Numbered from the stretch's first letter, positions 10,796 through 23,017 are shown. The stretch: 64,000 nucleotides of DNA from Eulemur rufifrons (GCF_041146395.1 NC_090989.1:246440843-246504842), one strand, 5' to 3'. Numbers and translations are program-made. The notes: generated from the sequence alone by a model not told the origin.

Positions 10796-11446
10796 AGTTA
10801 TTGACTTTAAATTCTGCAAAGTTCAATGCACCAATATGGACACTGATGTGATTCCTTCAGAGTATTACTCAGGTTAAGGAATGAAAAGGACAATAAAGAG
10901 TGAGGTCTTTGGAAAGAGAAAAATGGAAATCCAAATAAATAGCATAAAACTGACAGGAGCTCCATGTGTTCTCCATATTTCCTGCCTAATAGATCAATTA
11001 TAGCAATAAAACATGTGCACTATAAAAATATGCAGAGAGAATTCGGCTGGGCTGCAAGGGAATGTTGACAAGGTAACTAAGCAACACTGGCAAGGAAAGT
11101 TCTTATTTTTCTTTTCTTATTGATGCCTTTCACCTCATTAGTTGAAAAATCAAAGAGTCCTTGCCAGGGATAAGGAAGACATGAAACAACTCTCCCACTC
11201 ACTCCTGAGAGATCCATCTTCTCCAGCCATGACCACCTTAAGAGGCCTTGGTGGTACCTAAGGGTGAGAAGGAAAGAAAGGAGATGGACCCAAAGCTGAT
11301 ACCAGCGGGGGAAAAGCAGTTCAGTATCATCTGTGGGACAGAGGACTCTTCCCAGCAGGATTAGCTGGCAGGATGACTCCCTATGGGGCGGCCACAAGAG
11401 AAATGCCCCAGAAATACCCCATACAGAGGAGGTATAGTATCATCTT

Positions 11447-11532
11447 CATTGCTGGGGCCCCAGGATTGATAATGGTGCCAGGCACAGACTTGACTTCACT
11501 GCATGTTTGCTGAATGAATGAATAAATGACAG
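11447..11532 (+). mobile_element. L2 3' terminus
   Basis: GGTGCCAGGCACAGACTTG, 'catgtttgctgaatgaatga' and ATAAATGAC is the terminal block of LINE2. Confidence 0.6.
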
Positions 11533-13598
11533 TGAACGATGAATGCTTTGCATCAAAGTGAAACCACAAAAGAGCAACCAAATTGGACCTCCTGCCTTTA
11601 GTTATTTGGAGATTCCACCTCTCCATGTAAGCTCACTGCCAGCTCACTGAGGCTAGATATTTCCATTGGCTGGGATGCTCTGAAGTTACATGCCCATCTC
11701 CTGAAAGGACAAGACGTCTGTCCAACCTCTCTTTCAAATGGGCTCCTCCCTTCCTCTGTGTTATCTAAAATTCCAACTCTTCAAAATTGAAGAATGACTA
11801 ATCTAATTTCTCATCTTCCCACAATATTTTTCTGTTTATGGCTGGAATAGTTCATAGAACCCTCCTCCCACACTCCAAATATTGAATAAAAGTGGATTAG
11901 GTTTTTATTTTAGAGAGGTGTGTGTGTATATTAATAAAATAAACATCGTCTGACCTTCCCACACTCCAATAAAGAATGTGCCTAAAGATGCAACTCCATC
12001 AACTCTTATGAGCTGTGTTACTCCTGCCTACTTATTAGGTGCTATCTTTGCTCACAAAACAGCCCAACAATTGGAGAGATTCCTGACTGAGAATCAGCTT
12101 TGCTATTTTTTTTCCCAACTAATCCACCTCCTCAGCTTTGGGCTGCCATATCGCTGCATTTTGTTAGATTAGTTGGGAGAAATATTGCTGTCTCGTTTTC
12201 ATCTTCAAAGATATGCATGATTTTAGAGCTTTAAAATGCACATGTCACTTCTGAACGCAAATGAAGTCAGTATGAATAGGTGTAGCCCTACAGAAGTCTG
12301 TCAAATGACACTTACTCCTCATCACCTTCTAGCTCTTTAAGGGCCATTCAAATTGCATTCTCAGTGTTTCGTAGGCTTATTTAGTCATCAATGTGGCCAT
12401 TCTGGCATTAAAAGTATGAATAAATATTCTAAAAAAGAAAGCACTGCGTGCATCTTTATAGACTGTAGCAGTAGCAACAGCTGCAATAAATCGATGCAGA
12501 GGTGTTTTCAGCAAAGATCCATAATGATTCACCAGTTCAGACTCTGAAACATCATCAGTCAGAAGAGGGCACTCAGTGGTGGGAAAGAATGGAAAGGGTG
12601 AAAGAAAAGAAAAGAGTGGTATTTATTTGGTGTGGTTTAATACACCACATACACACAGCCTACAGAAGAAAAGACAGACTTTAAAAAAAATGTTTTTTTA
12701 AATAAAGAGAATGATGTCCCTTCTGGATGACAATACAAACTAGCTCAGATTCCCAACAATGAGGAAGATGGGGAATCTTTGGTCCAACCTTGATAGGGTC
12801 GATCTACTCTTACCACAGTCTTAAAAATAAATAGTGAAAGTAAAATTATTACAAGATAAAAGCTCAGTTGACTCATTTAATCTTTATGAAAGACATCCTA
12901 ATTATTTTACTGATTTTTATTTAAAAGAAAAAAAAAACGTTTAGGTCAGTAAATGCTTGCTATATTATTTCCAGATCTTTGGAATAGCTACAAAATATCC
13001 ATTTTTTATGGTTAAAAAAATATGATTTGAGAACATAATTCCTAAGTCAGGTGCAGGTAGAAGAATGAAGGATGTGGAAGAAACTATAGATAAAGCTAAA
13101 ATAATGACTGAAATACAAAATTAAGGCAAGTCAAAAATTTAAGTAGTTTTACTTTTTAAAGCATAGGTATATATATACCAGATGGTATGATGTCAATGTG
13201 AGCCTCCACCAGAACTGAGATAAAGGTCATTGTCAATTACCATTTTTTTCTTTTTCTTTGACACAGGGTTTGCCAATCTTTTCTTGGAAAAGTCTTACTT
13301 TAAAGGAAAAATGTTCAAATTTAAGGAAGCTGGCTCCTGTAACTGTCAACAGACTTATTTACTCTTAGCCAGTCTAAGTGAATTTGAGCCTCAAAGTCTG
13401 GAAAATTTTTAACCCCAGCTCTGGGAACTTATATCTGACATCTGGAACCACTGCAAAAGATCTTTGAAGGGGAGTGGAGAACACAAAATGGGCTAGAAGA
13501 TTGGAAATTGGAAAATACATTTCTAATTTTCAAAAGATTACAATTTTAAGCTTGACAGGGGATGGGTAAAATTAACGTCAATCACAGGCAAGATTTAG
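11533..13598. other. intron, AT-rich unique sequence
   Basis: No transposon is recognised. The part at 12180-12560 has mixed composition and lacks repeat signatures, which makes it a candidate for conserved non-coding sequence, though conservation cannot be judged here. Open frames are at most 64 codons. Confidence 0.5.
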
Positions 13599-13715
13599 AG
13601 GCAATACAGCCTAGTGGCTAAGAGCACAGCTTCTGCAGGGTTGCTGTGAGAATTAAAGACAGTATATGTAAAATTTTTAACATAGCAGGCACTGAATAAA
13701 GCAGTTGTTGCTGTC
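13599..13715 (+). mobile_element. MIR SINE, internally deleted
   Basis: TACAGCCTAGTGGCTAAGAG plus 'cagcttctgcagg' jumps directly to GTTGCTGTGAGAATTAAAGA and GGCACTGAATAAA. The middle of the element is missing. Confidence 0.8.
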
Positions 13716-13834
13716 GTCATGTTCATCCTTTGAATCACATTATGATGCAAGTTTTAATAGAAAATCAGATTCTTGAGAGACCAAACAGCTACCCAGAATC
13801 TAAGGATGCTTAAAATTCTATTCAACCTAATCAT

Positions 13835-14045
13835 ATAATATTAACAATAGCATTTATTGAGGACTTACTATTTATTTCAATTTTCACAACCCTATGCATA
13901 GTTATCATTATTATTATCCCTATTTTACACTTCAGGAAACTGAGCCACAGTGAGATCAAAACTTTGTCCCAGGTTATAGAACCAGTAAGCAGCCCAAGCT
14001 GACTCCAAATCTCTTAACACCTACTTCACGCTGCCTCTTTAGACA
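13835..14045 (-). mobile_element. MIR SINE, antisense
   Basis: 'tttattgaggacttactatt', TTATTATCCCTATTTTACAC, AGGAAACTGAGCCACAGTGA and a final 'ctcttaacacctacttcacg' give the full antisense MIR order. Confidence 0.85.
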
Positions 14046-14182
14046 GCCGGGTAGTTGAAAACATAAGACTGGAGGTTCTAGGGCACATCTAAGGGGGTCA
14101 GAGAGGGAAGCAAGAGAAACACAGACCCAGTCCTAGGTATACTGTCACATGCCACTCTGAAGACATATATTTCTCAAACCTC

Positions 14183-14380
14183 TGTGGTCTGGAGTCAAAG
14201 GCCTGGATTCAAATCCTGACAATGACTTTAACTGGCTATGTCTTTGGACAAGACACCTTTTATGAACCCCTATTTTGTCTTCTTTAAAGATAATGGTGCT
14301 TACTTGTCAAGGATATTATGTGAAAATTATTTAATAAAAGAGACATTGCCTGTGAAAGCACTTTATAAATGGAAAACAAT
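14183..14380 (+). mobile_element. MIR SINE
   Basis: 'ctggagtcaaaggcctggat', TCAAATCCTGACAATGACTT, 'ggctatgtctttggacaag' and the 3' 'agcactttataaat' follow MIR sense order. Confidence 0.8.
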
Positions 14381-15234
14381 TACATGGTTAATGATGCCAT
14401 TACTGGTGACAAAAGAATCTACAACTGTTGACTTAACAGTAAGAAATGATGTGAGTAATAGAAAATGATTCAGTTCAATGCACGTGTGTGTTTATGAGTA
14501 AGGGCAGGAGGTGATAGGGGATTGGGGGGGCAGGACAGGTGGCAATGGGAGCCTTGCATAAGAAGAAAGAAAGAAAATTGTTCCTTCTCGCTTAATTTGG
14601 GTGGACTTCTAATTCTCAGGCAAAAGGAATTAAAAATCTCATTAAAAAATAATGAGTCAGTATTCCCCAACATGTATAACACACGTAGCCTAAAATCATG
14701 ACGGAGTTCCAGTATCTTTTGCACATAATAAAATCTAGTGTAATATGACTTATTTCATGAATTTGGATATACCAGGACAAATTATATCCCTCATGCACTC
14801 CCACTAATCCCTCAAACACTTTTTAGAATGGAATATAAAATTTTCTCATGCTAAATTTTAAAATGTTCTACATTTAACACAACACATCAGGTTATAACCC
14901 AGCTATAATCTCTGTATTCTGTTAACAGGAAAACTTTCTAAACTGTTTAAAAAGTTATCCTTGTTATCAGACTATAGAGACCCTACTGGAGGATTAAGGC
15001 TGCATCCCTAGAAACTCTCAAGAGGGAACAGACAACCACCTAGCTGGGAGCTTTTCAATTTGTCTGGATGAAAACAGGCAGACAAAGCAGATAACTATGA
15101 GATAACTATGAGACAAATAATTAATGATGCCATCCACTCTACCCTCCTGAACATGTTCATAACAAGTAAAAAAAAAAATTTAAAATAAAATTGAGTCAAA
15201 CATGTCATTGCAAACCATGTGTCCACCTCAAAGA

Positions 15235-15440
15235 CTGGAAAGAGGCCGAACCTTTAGAGCCAGAGAGACATGGGCTTGAGTCCAGGCTCTGCCCCTTGAC
15301 TAGTTACCCTCCTGAGCTAAACACTATCTCTTTGTGCTTCAATTTCTTCTTCGGTGTTAGGGTGCTAATACCAATATCATAGTGTGTTTGGGGGATAAGC
15401 AAGATTATGCAAATAAAGATAGGCACATGTCAAGTATTAA
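15235..15440 (+). mobile_element. MIR SINE
   Basis: TTAGAGCCAGAGAGACATGG, GAGTCCAGGCTCTGCCCCTT, 'gactagttaccctcctgagc' and CTTCAATTTCTTCTTCGGTG are MIR sense landmarks. Confidence 0.85.
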
Positions 15441-18400
15441 AATGATTAATCTGGACTTCTCATATTCTCAGGTTTCAGTTGGCATCATGATTAATAGGGA
15501 TCCCAACCATAATCTGGTCTGGTCTTTGATTTCTGCCCCACAAGACCTAAGCACCTGACCCTCAAAATGTATAAAATCTTGGATTATGCTAGAGAGACAC
15601 ACCATTTCCCCACTCTTGGTTTTGATGAGGAAAAATTTTCCCTAAGCAGCCACCGACCTTTCTCTGTCCTTTTACTTACCAAGACTGCTGCAAGGGAAGT
15701 GGATGGACTAATTTACTTAATATGTGAATTTGAGAAGAGTACATTGGGCATAGTCAGCTGGCCCAGCCTTACCTTCCTCCCTCCTGGGAAGTGCCAAGGA
15801 GTGTACTACCTGCTGCTTCCCCAATTTCCTGCCCCTGCAAATGGAGGAGGCCTGCTTCCTCCAACACTGCATGAGAAAGGGTGGGCAAATCTGGGGTTTA
15901 GAGTTAGCAGACCCCTGGGCTAACAGTCTGGCTTCCATATAAAATAAAGCTGTTATCTGTTTTTGTTGTTTTGTTGTTTCAATGAACTTTTTTGAAGCCA
16001 CGTAGAGAAGAGGAGTATATTTGTTTATTGGGGGCCCTCTTGGAGACCCATTATTAAGTTTTACAGACGGGCTTGTCTAAGCAAAGTTAGCTGTTTTTTT
16101 TTTTTTGTTGCTGTTGTTGTTTCTGTTTTTGTTTTTTTAGCAGAAGTGCATTGTTCCATCATTTCAAGGAGAACCCCATTTAAAACATAACTTATTCATC
16201 TGCAGAAGGTCCACGTCTATACACAAGGAATGCACAATCTTCTCAGGAGTTTTCTCAAACAAGAGAGACAACCCCATCACGGGGCGCATTTGTCTTCATT
16301 ACTGCCCAGCTGCAGGCACAGAGAATGCTCAGAACAGAGTCCCCTATTGTCTGTGAGGTGTTTCTCCACACCCCCACAACCGACAGGAAGCTCTAGACCT
16401 GACAGTCCCACGAGCCTGTATGTGGCTACCATCCAGGAACAGGATATAGGAAGCTTTCTCTGCGGGGAACCTAAAAACTTTCCACCTACCCAGGTAAGGC
16501 CTCTCCCTTGTCCAGCCTCAATTTCTTCAAACTTCTCTATGGTTTAACTTCAACCTCCTGTAAAGTAGGGGGGAAGAGGTAGAGAAAGCAGGAAGAGATG
16601 GCTGATCATCCCAGTCCTGCGACTTCTGTCTCCTTTATGCAGCTGTGTGATGCAAACACCCCATAATCTCAGGCTGTGCTGATTTCTGTGCTCTGGCCCC
16701 TCCATCAGTCAGTGAGGGCTGGGCTGGCACCTTGGACTTCACTGCAGCACTAGTATCCAACACAGGACCCAGGACCAGTAGGAAAACAGTAATTTTTTGT
16801 GCTTAAACTGTGTATCTGCATGATTGCTAATCAGATACTACACAGATAAACAGTTTTTTCTCCAGCGGAGAGAACCATGCTCCCATAATCACGATGAGCC
16901 ATAATCGACAAACCTTCCCAGAAGACTGAGCTACTTCACACAAAGATCAACAGTGGCTACCAGACATGCTGTTTCCCAGGCCAACCTAAACAGCTCACAT
17001 GTTTTCACTTTCCAGCATTCAGTGAAAAGTCAGTTCCTTTGGAAGCATGCCCATTCTTTTAAAAGAATGTTTAAAAACTCATGGTAGACCTTTGTAAACA
17101 TCTTTGCATGGTGCTGCAAAGGCTTTTACCTGCGTGCTTTGCTTAAAAAGTTTTAAAAATACACCTCAAAGGAAAAATAATGTGGAAGAGAGAAAATTAA
17201 TTAACTTGGGGACTGTCTTTTCTAATATTACATAAAAAGAAAATGTATGGTCTCCCCTCCTTTAATGCTAAGTCAACTTCTGTGACTCTGTTGCCCGGCC
17301 CTGGCTTCCATCTCTGTTGCACACACTCCCATTCGCTCTGTACCCCTTCGGCAGCAGCCACCTGCCCCTCACCTGCCTCCCTCAAGCATCCCACACAATA
17401 CCACGACGTTAGTTTTCCTCAAGCCATGATCCTGCCACCCACCGCACGTGTCTGCTGGGGAGGCCTGAGAGCAAGGCCATGGCGGATAGCATCATATAGC
17501 AGGACGAACCCTTGAAAATCACTTAATTCAATTCAACTTCTTAATTTATTAAAAACAAAGACAAACACTCTTAATGCCCAGAAAAGTGAAGCAAATGCAT
17601 AAAAGTCCCCAGTTAAGACAGACCTGCTGCTGAAAGCAAAGCCTCAGTTTCGGTGCCAGTAGTGTTCTTTCCACGAGCAATGCATCTCTTAAATACTTCG
17701 CACTTAACTGGCCTCCAAACACTACCCCCAACTTACTCATCGAGAGAAAGAGAAAGAGAGAGAGAGTGAAAGAGAGACAGATATTAAAAACTCCTGGTGG
17801 TTTTTAAGCCTTTTAAAGCAATATGGTTCCTTTCTTCCCCCAAATGAGGTCTTATGCCAGACCCCAATTATATAAAAATAGCTAAAAATTTTCTCTTCTG
17901 GGAGACAAGCAAGGAGAGTCTACCCACTCCCAAAGGCCACTTGAACACCTCTGAGCACCTTCAGGTTTGGCTTTGCCAATCGGACAACTCTCCTGGCCCC
18001 TGATGCCGACCGCATTTGTCAGCGCTTTCCCCTGCCTACCGCCAGCTACCATCCTCCAGTGCTGCCGCCTCCAGGTGACCTCTTCTGACCACGCTGTTAG
18101 GAAGCAGCTTGTCCCTCCTTTGCCACAGCTCTGAATCTGTAGCCCTCCCTTTGTACCAAAACAGTCAGATTCATTCGCTATTCTCATGCCTCCCCCCGAC
18201 TTCCGGACCATGTACAACCAGGACCCACCTACCCATCTGCCAGCCCCTGCAGGCCCATCAACGCGGGCTTCAAACACAAGCTGCCCTTGGGTGGAAGTTC
18301 AGCCCACCCCAGCCCCTTCTCTAATTTGGCTTTGTTTCTGTTCATTCCTATTGTGCTCATTTGGAACCCTTGCTTCTCAGAAAATATTATGGGTTTGACT

Positions 18401-18640
18401 TGCTAGTCTTGAGTTCTATACTTTTCCTCCAGCATCACCTCCCCTTGTTTGTTTTTTTTTTTTTTTTCCTTCCTTTTTCTTTTTCATTTTTCTCTTCTTG
18501 AGCTCCAGGGCCTCTGGCAGAAGGTGGTAGCCACTGAAGAAAAAATACAATCCTAACTACCTTGAGCCCTCTGTCCATTGACTTAACTAATCAGCTCCCC
18601 CTGGGTCCTCTGTGGTCCCTCAGAAATGGCAAAATGGCCA
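15441..18640. other. intron, mostly unique sequence
   Basis: This holds a T-rich tract (about 16091-16140), a (GA)-rich microsatellite (17744-17780) and a T15-plus pyrimidine stretch near 18451-18495. Open frames of 90-131 codons occur (15567-15923, 16230-16547, 17882-18277) but show no domain, no signal peptide pattern and no splice-supported structure. I treat them as chance. Confidence 0.55.
17744..17780. repeat. (GA)n-rich microsatellite
   Basis: GAGAGAAAGAGAAAGAGAGA continues as an imperfect GA repeat for about 37 bases. Confidence 0.85.
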
Positions 18641-18645
18641 AGATC

Positions 18646-18745
18646 ACCTGGGGTGCAGGTTAAAATGCAGACTCTAGGGTCGCACCCTTCGCCTGTGGAT
18701 GTATTGGTTCTGCTGCACGCCAGCGTTTAAGAACTCCCTGAGCCA
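18646..18745 (+). mobile_element. MER5-type fragment
   Basis: GGTTAAAATGCAGACTCTAG, 'ggttctgctgcacgccagc' and GTTTAAGAACTCCCTGAG resemble a MER5A element with an internal deletion. Confidence 0.5.
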
Positions 18746-19019
18746 GGGAGTCTGCCATGCCTAGCCTGGTGTATCCAGCGGTCCTTGGGCCAAAAAACAT
18801 TTACTGAGGGGTAGAAATGGGGCCATCTGAAGAGCTGCATTTCCAGCAGGAAGAGTGACAGAAAAAGTCCTTGGGGAGAAAGAAGCCTAACCTGAACGAC
18901 ACCTAGGACAGAGAATGTGGCCCTTCCCCTGTCTGGTCCCCTAGCTACACCACCCATGGAGAGGCCGGTTCAATGAACCACCCTGTACTTTGTGCGCTTT
19001 TGTCCCTGCATTGTATGGA

Positions 19020-19275
19020 CTGGTGGCTAAGGAAACGAGTCTGACCTCAGACTGCCAGGGTTTGACTTCCAGGTCTACCATTTTCAGAGCTGTGGGCTCT
19101 TGAACTTATTATATAACATCACTAAACTTTAGCTTCCTCTTTCCCACTTCTGTAAAACGGAGATAAGAAAATTATGTATCTCGTAGTGCTGTTACGAAAG
19201 TTAAATGGCATTATCCAAATAAAGCATCTGACACAGCAGCAGGCACAAGGTAAGTCTGTAACAAACATTACCTTT
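19020..19275 (+). mobile_element. MIR SINE, near full length
   Basis: ACTGGTGGCTAAGGAAACGA, 'gactgccagggtttgacttc', CACTTCTGTAAAACGGAGAT, TAGTGCTGTTACGAAAGTTA and 'agcaggcacaaggtaagtct' follow the complete MIR order. Confidence 0.87.
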
Positions 19276-19424
19276 AATTCTCATCACTAACATCCTTCCT
19301 TGAACTTACCCATACACATATATATGTGTGTGTGTCCCTCCTTCTGGGCAGGGAATTCCTTAAAAGCAGATCCCATGGGCTTCTACTTTCCCTCTGTCAT
19401 AAACACTCTAGTGGATTATACCCC

Positions 19425-19505
19425 GCAGGCCTGAGGTGGTGATCAAATAAGACAGTAGGTGCAAAGAGCTTGGCAGCAGGTCTGGCACACTGTAGGTACT
19501 CAGAA
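19425..19505 (+). mobile_element. MIR 3' fragment
   Basis: GGTGATCAAATAAGACAGTA, 'gcaaagagcttggcagcagg' and TCTGGCACACTGTAGGTACT match the MIR 3' third. Confidence 0.65.
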
Positions 19506-20130
19506 ATTGTCAGTGAGTATTAAAAAGGACGACCAGCTGGGAGCAAGCAAGTGGGGGCTGTCCCTTTTCAGGCCTCAGGCACAGGCACCTCCCTCCAGCC
19601 ACCAAGCAGATGCCTTTCGCAGGGCAGGACCCTGGTTTGGAAGGCTTCTTCAGGGACCACAGAGAAGCTGGCCAAAAAGCTTGTGTGGGTTGGACATTTA
19701 TGCCTGTTATTTTATGACAGGAATTCAAGTTCTCTCATAGTAGTGCCAGAAGAACTCATCTTGAGTCAAGGGGTGCTTTTTTTTAATCCCAAATATCTTT
19801 CTTCTGATTTTCTTATGTAACTACAATGTGTAGACTTGCCAAAAATGTTAAAAATAGAAGAAACCAAACATCAAGGAGAAAATCTTCTCATAGTTTTTAA
19901 ATCAACTTGCCTGGAAACAGCTCACAAAAGAGTGAAGGGTATAAATTTTTTCATTCATTTAGGGAGTTGTTTTGGCTTTCCCTATTTTATTCTTTGAGTG
20001 GTTTTATTTGTTTTTCCCACACTATTTTTTAATGACAAGTAAGGGTGACACCACTCTTCCTAAAAACAATAAAAGCTACAGAGGAAAAAAAAAAAAAAAA
20101 ACAAACAACTAAACTAGAAGTCTCCAAAGG

Positions 20131-20240
20131 CTTCGGGAACTTTTGCCCAGAGAGGCGCGCACTGCTCCAGCAAAGCCATGGAAAACAACGGCTGCTGCAG
20201 GCGCTGGGCTGAGCCAAACCCCTGCGGCGAGGACTCGCTT
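20131..20240. other. short CpG-rich block
   Basis: About eight CpG fall within roughly 105 bases (for example AGAGGCGCGCACTG and CCTGCGGCGAGGACTCGC), in an intron that is otherwise CpG-poor. It is not part of an Alu. It is shorter than a standard CpG island. It may be an intronic regulatory element, an alternative first exon or an old retrocopy fragment; the sequence alone does not decide. Confidence 0.5.
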
Positions 20241-20980
20241 TATTTTTGGTCCAAGCACAGAGTCCAGGAAGCCACATCTACTGACTTCTTTTTCATTTAA
20301 GATTCTACATTCATCAATATGTCTTGTTGGGTAAGTAAGCCTCCATTAGAGATTTCCTCTATTTGTTCTAAGAAAGAAGAGGAAAAATAGAAACACACAG
20401 TCACCATTCCTAAGAAAAAAGCACCTGCCCCCCCAAGAGACCAAAGCAGGTGTTTGGTAATAGCTCCTACTCCATTCTCTTTAAACTGTACTTTATTCTA
20501 AAAAAAAAAAAAAGCAACTCCCTGAGTTTAAACAGTGTTTGATTTTATATAAGCACCAGATGACTCATATTCCTTTTGGAAAAAGGTGGTGGAGGATTCT
20601 ATAAAAATCCTGATAATCATAAACATTTCTTCCACCAACTTCAGTCAATAAAAAAAAAAATTCAGAGGCTTAACATAGGTGAAAACTGAAAAATACAGAG
20701 TTCCACAAAGACAAGCAAGGCTGTCATTTAAAAAAAGAATCATCTAAAAGCTCCTTTGGCACATCTCAAATGCAGATCTTTACATAACTGATCAAGACAC
20801 AAACCATTTGCAAACATTTATATTTTAAATTACAGATAGCTATTCTGACTCTGAAGATTTTAAGTGATTACACAATAAGCTGGTTCTTATTTGCTCTTCC
20901 TTAATTTTCCCTAACCCTGCATGGCTTCTAGAAAAAGACAAAAACTGACAGACCAGAGTAGGATAGCCAAGGAGCCCTGA

Positions 20981-20986
20981 TTTATT
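20981..20986 (-). other. canonical AATAAA signal, minus strand
   Basis: AATAAA directly follows the TGA of the 84-codon frame, with a T-rich downstream element within about 30-55 bases. The arrangement resembles a poly(A) site, but AATAAA is common by chance. Confidence 0.35.
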
Positions 20987-21241
20987 TCAGCTTTTAAAGG
21001 CCACTACACTTGGATCCTCATTTCTGCAGAGAATGCAATCCGCACGCCTGGGCTCGCTGTCCTGAATAAAGTAGACGTTTTTCTCATCTAGCGGAGTAAT
21101 CTTGTGAAATGTGAGCACAACCTGCCCAGCATCTGAGGGCGGCACAAGGGGGAGGGTAGGGTCGTGCTGGGACATGGAGGAGTCACCCCATGGTTGGAGA
21201 GCCTTGCCTCCAGCACCAGGCTCGCAGGAAGACGCAGGCAT
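20987..21241 (-). CDS. unrecognised 84-codon open frame ending on a polyadenylation signal
   Basis: The frame starts at a true ATG (21241-21239) and ends TGA at 20989-20987, followed with no gap by AATAAA at 20986-20981. A U-rich stretch follows at about 20950-20928. The C-terminal half (TFHKITPLDEKNVYFIQDSE, then RRADCILCRNED) is not low-complexity, but I recognise no family. Possible acceptors lie at 21133-21134 (pyrimidine tract then CTCAG) and 21391-21392 (CCACCTTCAG). It may be a chance frame, a terminal exon of an unknown minus-strand transcript or a decayed retrocopy. No claim of function is made. Confidence 0.25.
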   Translation of the reverse strand: MPASSCEPGAGGKALQPWGDSSMSQHDPTLPLVPPSDAGQVVLTFHKITPLDEKNVYFIQDSEPRRADCILCRNEDPSVVAFKS

Positions 21242-21646
21242 GAAGGAGGCAGAGCCCCGGCCTTCATGGTGTCCAGTAAGGAGAGGCTGTCCATACCGGT
21301 GTCACATACATGGAGCTGCTGCCCCGACAGCCAGGGCCCTAGACTCATCCACACCAAAGACGGCCATGTGACTTCTGGGGGTAACACAGGGACCTGAAGG
21401 TGGAAAGCAGGGGGAGTGTGAGGAGGAATCCCAGCCCCCTTTCCACCCAAGGGGCCAGCCACAAACAGGAAGCATCCATGATGGACACCATCAAGACCTC
21501 CTCAGAGGTCCTGCACTCTCCCAGGCTCCACACCCCACCCCACCTCGCTCACAAGAGGAAGGGGAAGGAAGGCACCTTGGCAGGCATTTGGGAAGTTGCC
21601 AAGGTAGTCTTATCTTTCAACTGGGGCACCTAACCTGATAGCATAG

Positions 21647-21953
21647 TGCAGCAGACTGAATGTTTGTATCCCCTCAAATGCATGTGTTGAAATCCTAACC
21701 CCCAATGTGATAGTGTTAAAAGGTGGGGCCTTTGGGAGATAATTAGGTCACGAGGGCTCCTCCCTCATAAATGGGAATAGTGCCTCTATAAAAGGGACCC
21801 CAGAGAGCTTTCTTGCCCTCAAGAGGGCGAACACCAGAACCCGGCCGTACAGATACCCTAATCTCCAGTCTCCAGAACTGTGAGATATACATTTCTATTG
21901 TTTATAAGCCATCCAGTCTATGATGCTTTGTTATAACAGCCTGAACTAAGACA
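21647..21953 (+). mobile_element. MaLR LTR (MLT1 type), solo, with TSD
   Basis: The LTR starts TG and ends CA. It contains GTTGAAATCCTAACCCCCAA, GGTGGGGCCTTTGGGAGATA, CATAAATGGGAATAGTGCC, CCAGAACTGTGAGATATACA and CCATCCAGTCTATGATGCTT. It is flanked by a 5-bp duplication CATAG at 21642-21646 and 21954-21958. No internal retroviral sequence is present, so it is a solo LTR. Confidence 0.92.
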
Positions 21954-21959
21954 CATAGA

Positions 21960-22690
21960 CATACTGATTATTTCATTTTTTATAATAGTCTAGATTTAGG
22001 ATGTGTTTAATTTTATAAAGCCTTGTGTGGGAAGGAGATAAAGTAATTCGGATAATAATTCACATTTCCTCTGACCATATCCTATTAAACATAAAAGGGT
22101 CCTTTTATGTAAAGGTGCTTTCTGACTAATGAGGAAATAAATGTACACCTCATTATTCCATGGCCCACCAGAAGCTCCTGAGTTCTGAGGATTCAGAAGA
22201 AACGATTCAAGTGGCGTTTCCCCAGAAGTCATGGGCCCAACCTGATTCCCCACATGGCTATTATTTTTCAGCCTTCTTATGAAGGATGGCTGAATAAACC
22301 TTACCCAAGCCAGCAGGCAAGTGAAGGCAATGACATTTTTTAATGGCATGACCCAGGTCATCGTACCCTGGACCAGTTGCCATGATGCATGTGCCGGATG
22401 GTTAGAACCTTCCTATCATTTCTGTTACAAGACATATAGCTACTTCCTGTTCTGGGAAGTTTTGGGTGAGAAAAAGAAAGACAGGGAGGGAAGAAACGTT
22501 TATGACAAAATTTGGCAAGCTCTCTTCAAAGATCTACAACCTCTCCCTCTAAGGCAATGAATGGCAAATGGTCCCATCAAAATTAACTTTGAAATCGGGA
22601 GTGGAGCTTTTGAAAAGAAATCTGGTGTTCTATGTGAAATTTTAAGACATGCATACCTTTTCCCTCAGCAAACCCATCTTTAACAATTCA
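21960..22690. other. intron, no element recognised
   Basis: The block is AT-rich unique DNA. A 121-codon frame on the minus strand (21996-22361) has no recognisable domain. Confidence 0.55.
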
Positions 22691-22707
22691 TAAAAAGACA
22701 AACGTTA

Positions 22708-22999
22708 GGCCGGGCAGGCTCGCTGGCTCACGCCTGTAATCCTAGCACCCTGGGAGGCTGAGATGGGAGGATGGCTTGAGGTCAGGAGCTCAAGACTAGC
22801 CTCAGCAAAAGTGAGACCCCCAACTCTACTAAAAATAGAAAAAATTAGCTGGGCATGGTGGTGAGTGCTTGTAGTCCCAGCTACTCAGGAGGCTGAGGCA
22901 GGAGAATCGCTTGAGCCCAGGAGTTTGAGGCTGACAACACAGTACTCTAGCCCAGACAACAGAGCAAGACTCTCTCTCAAAAGAAAAAAAAAAAAAAAA
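22708..22999 (+). mobile_element. Alu, strepsirrhine lineage
   Basis: It starts GGCCGGGCAGGCTCGCTGG and contains TGTAATCCTAGCACCCTGGG and AAAATTAGCTGGGCATGGTG, ending in an A tail. The right arm is shortened near the 3' end (GCTGACAACACAGTACTCTAG). The duplication is AAAAAGACAAACGTTA at 22692-22707 and AAAAAGACAAATGTAT around 22996-23012. It is more diverged than the copy at 301. Confidence 0.93.
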
Positions 23000-23017
23000 A
23001 AGACAAATGTATTGGGC

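Noticed and set aside
16230..18277. Several 90-131 codon frames in GC-richer intron
   Set aside because: Low-complexity Ser/Pro/Gly-rich products, no known domain and no consistent exon signals.
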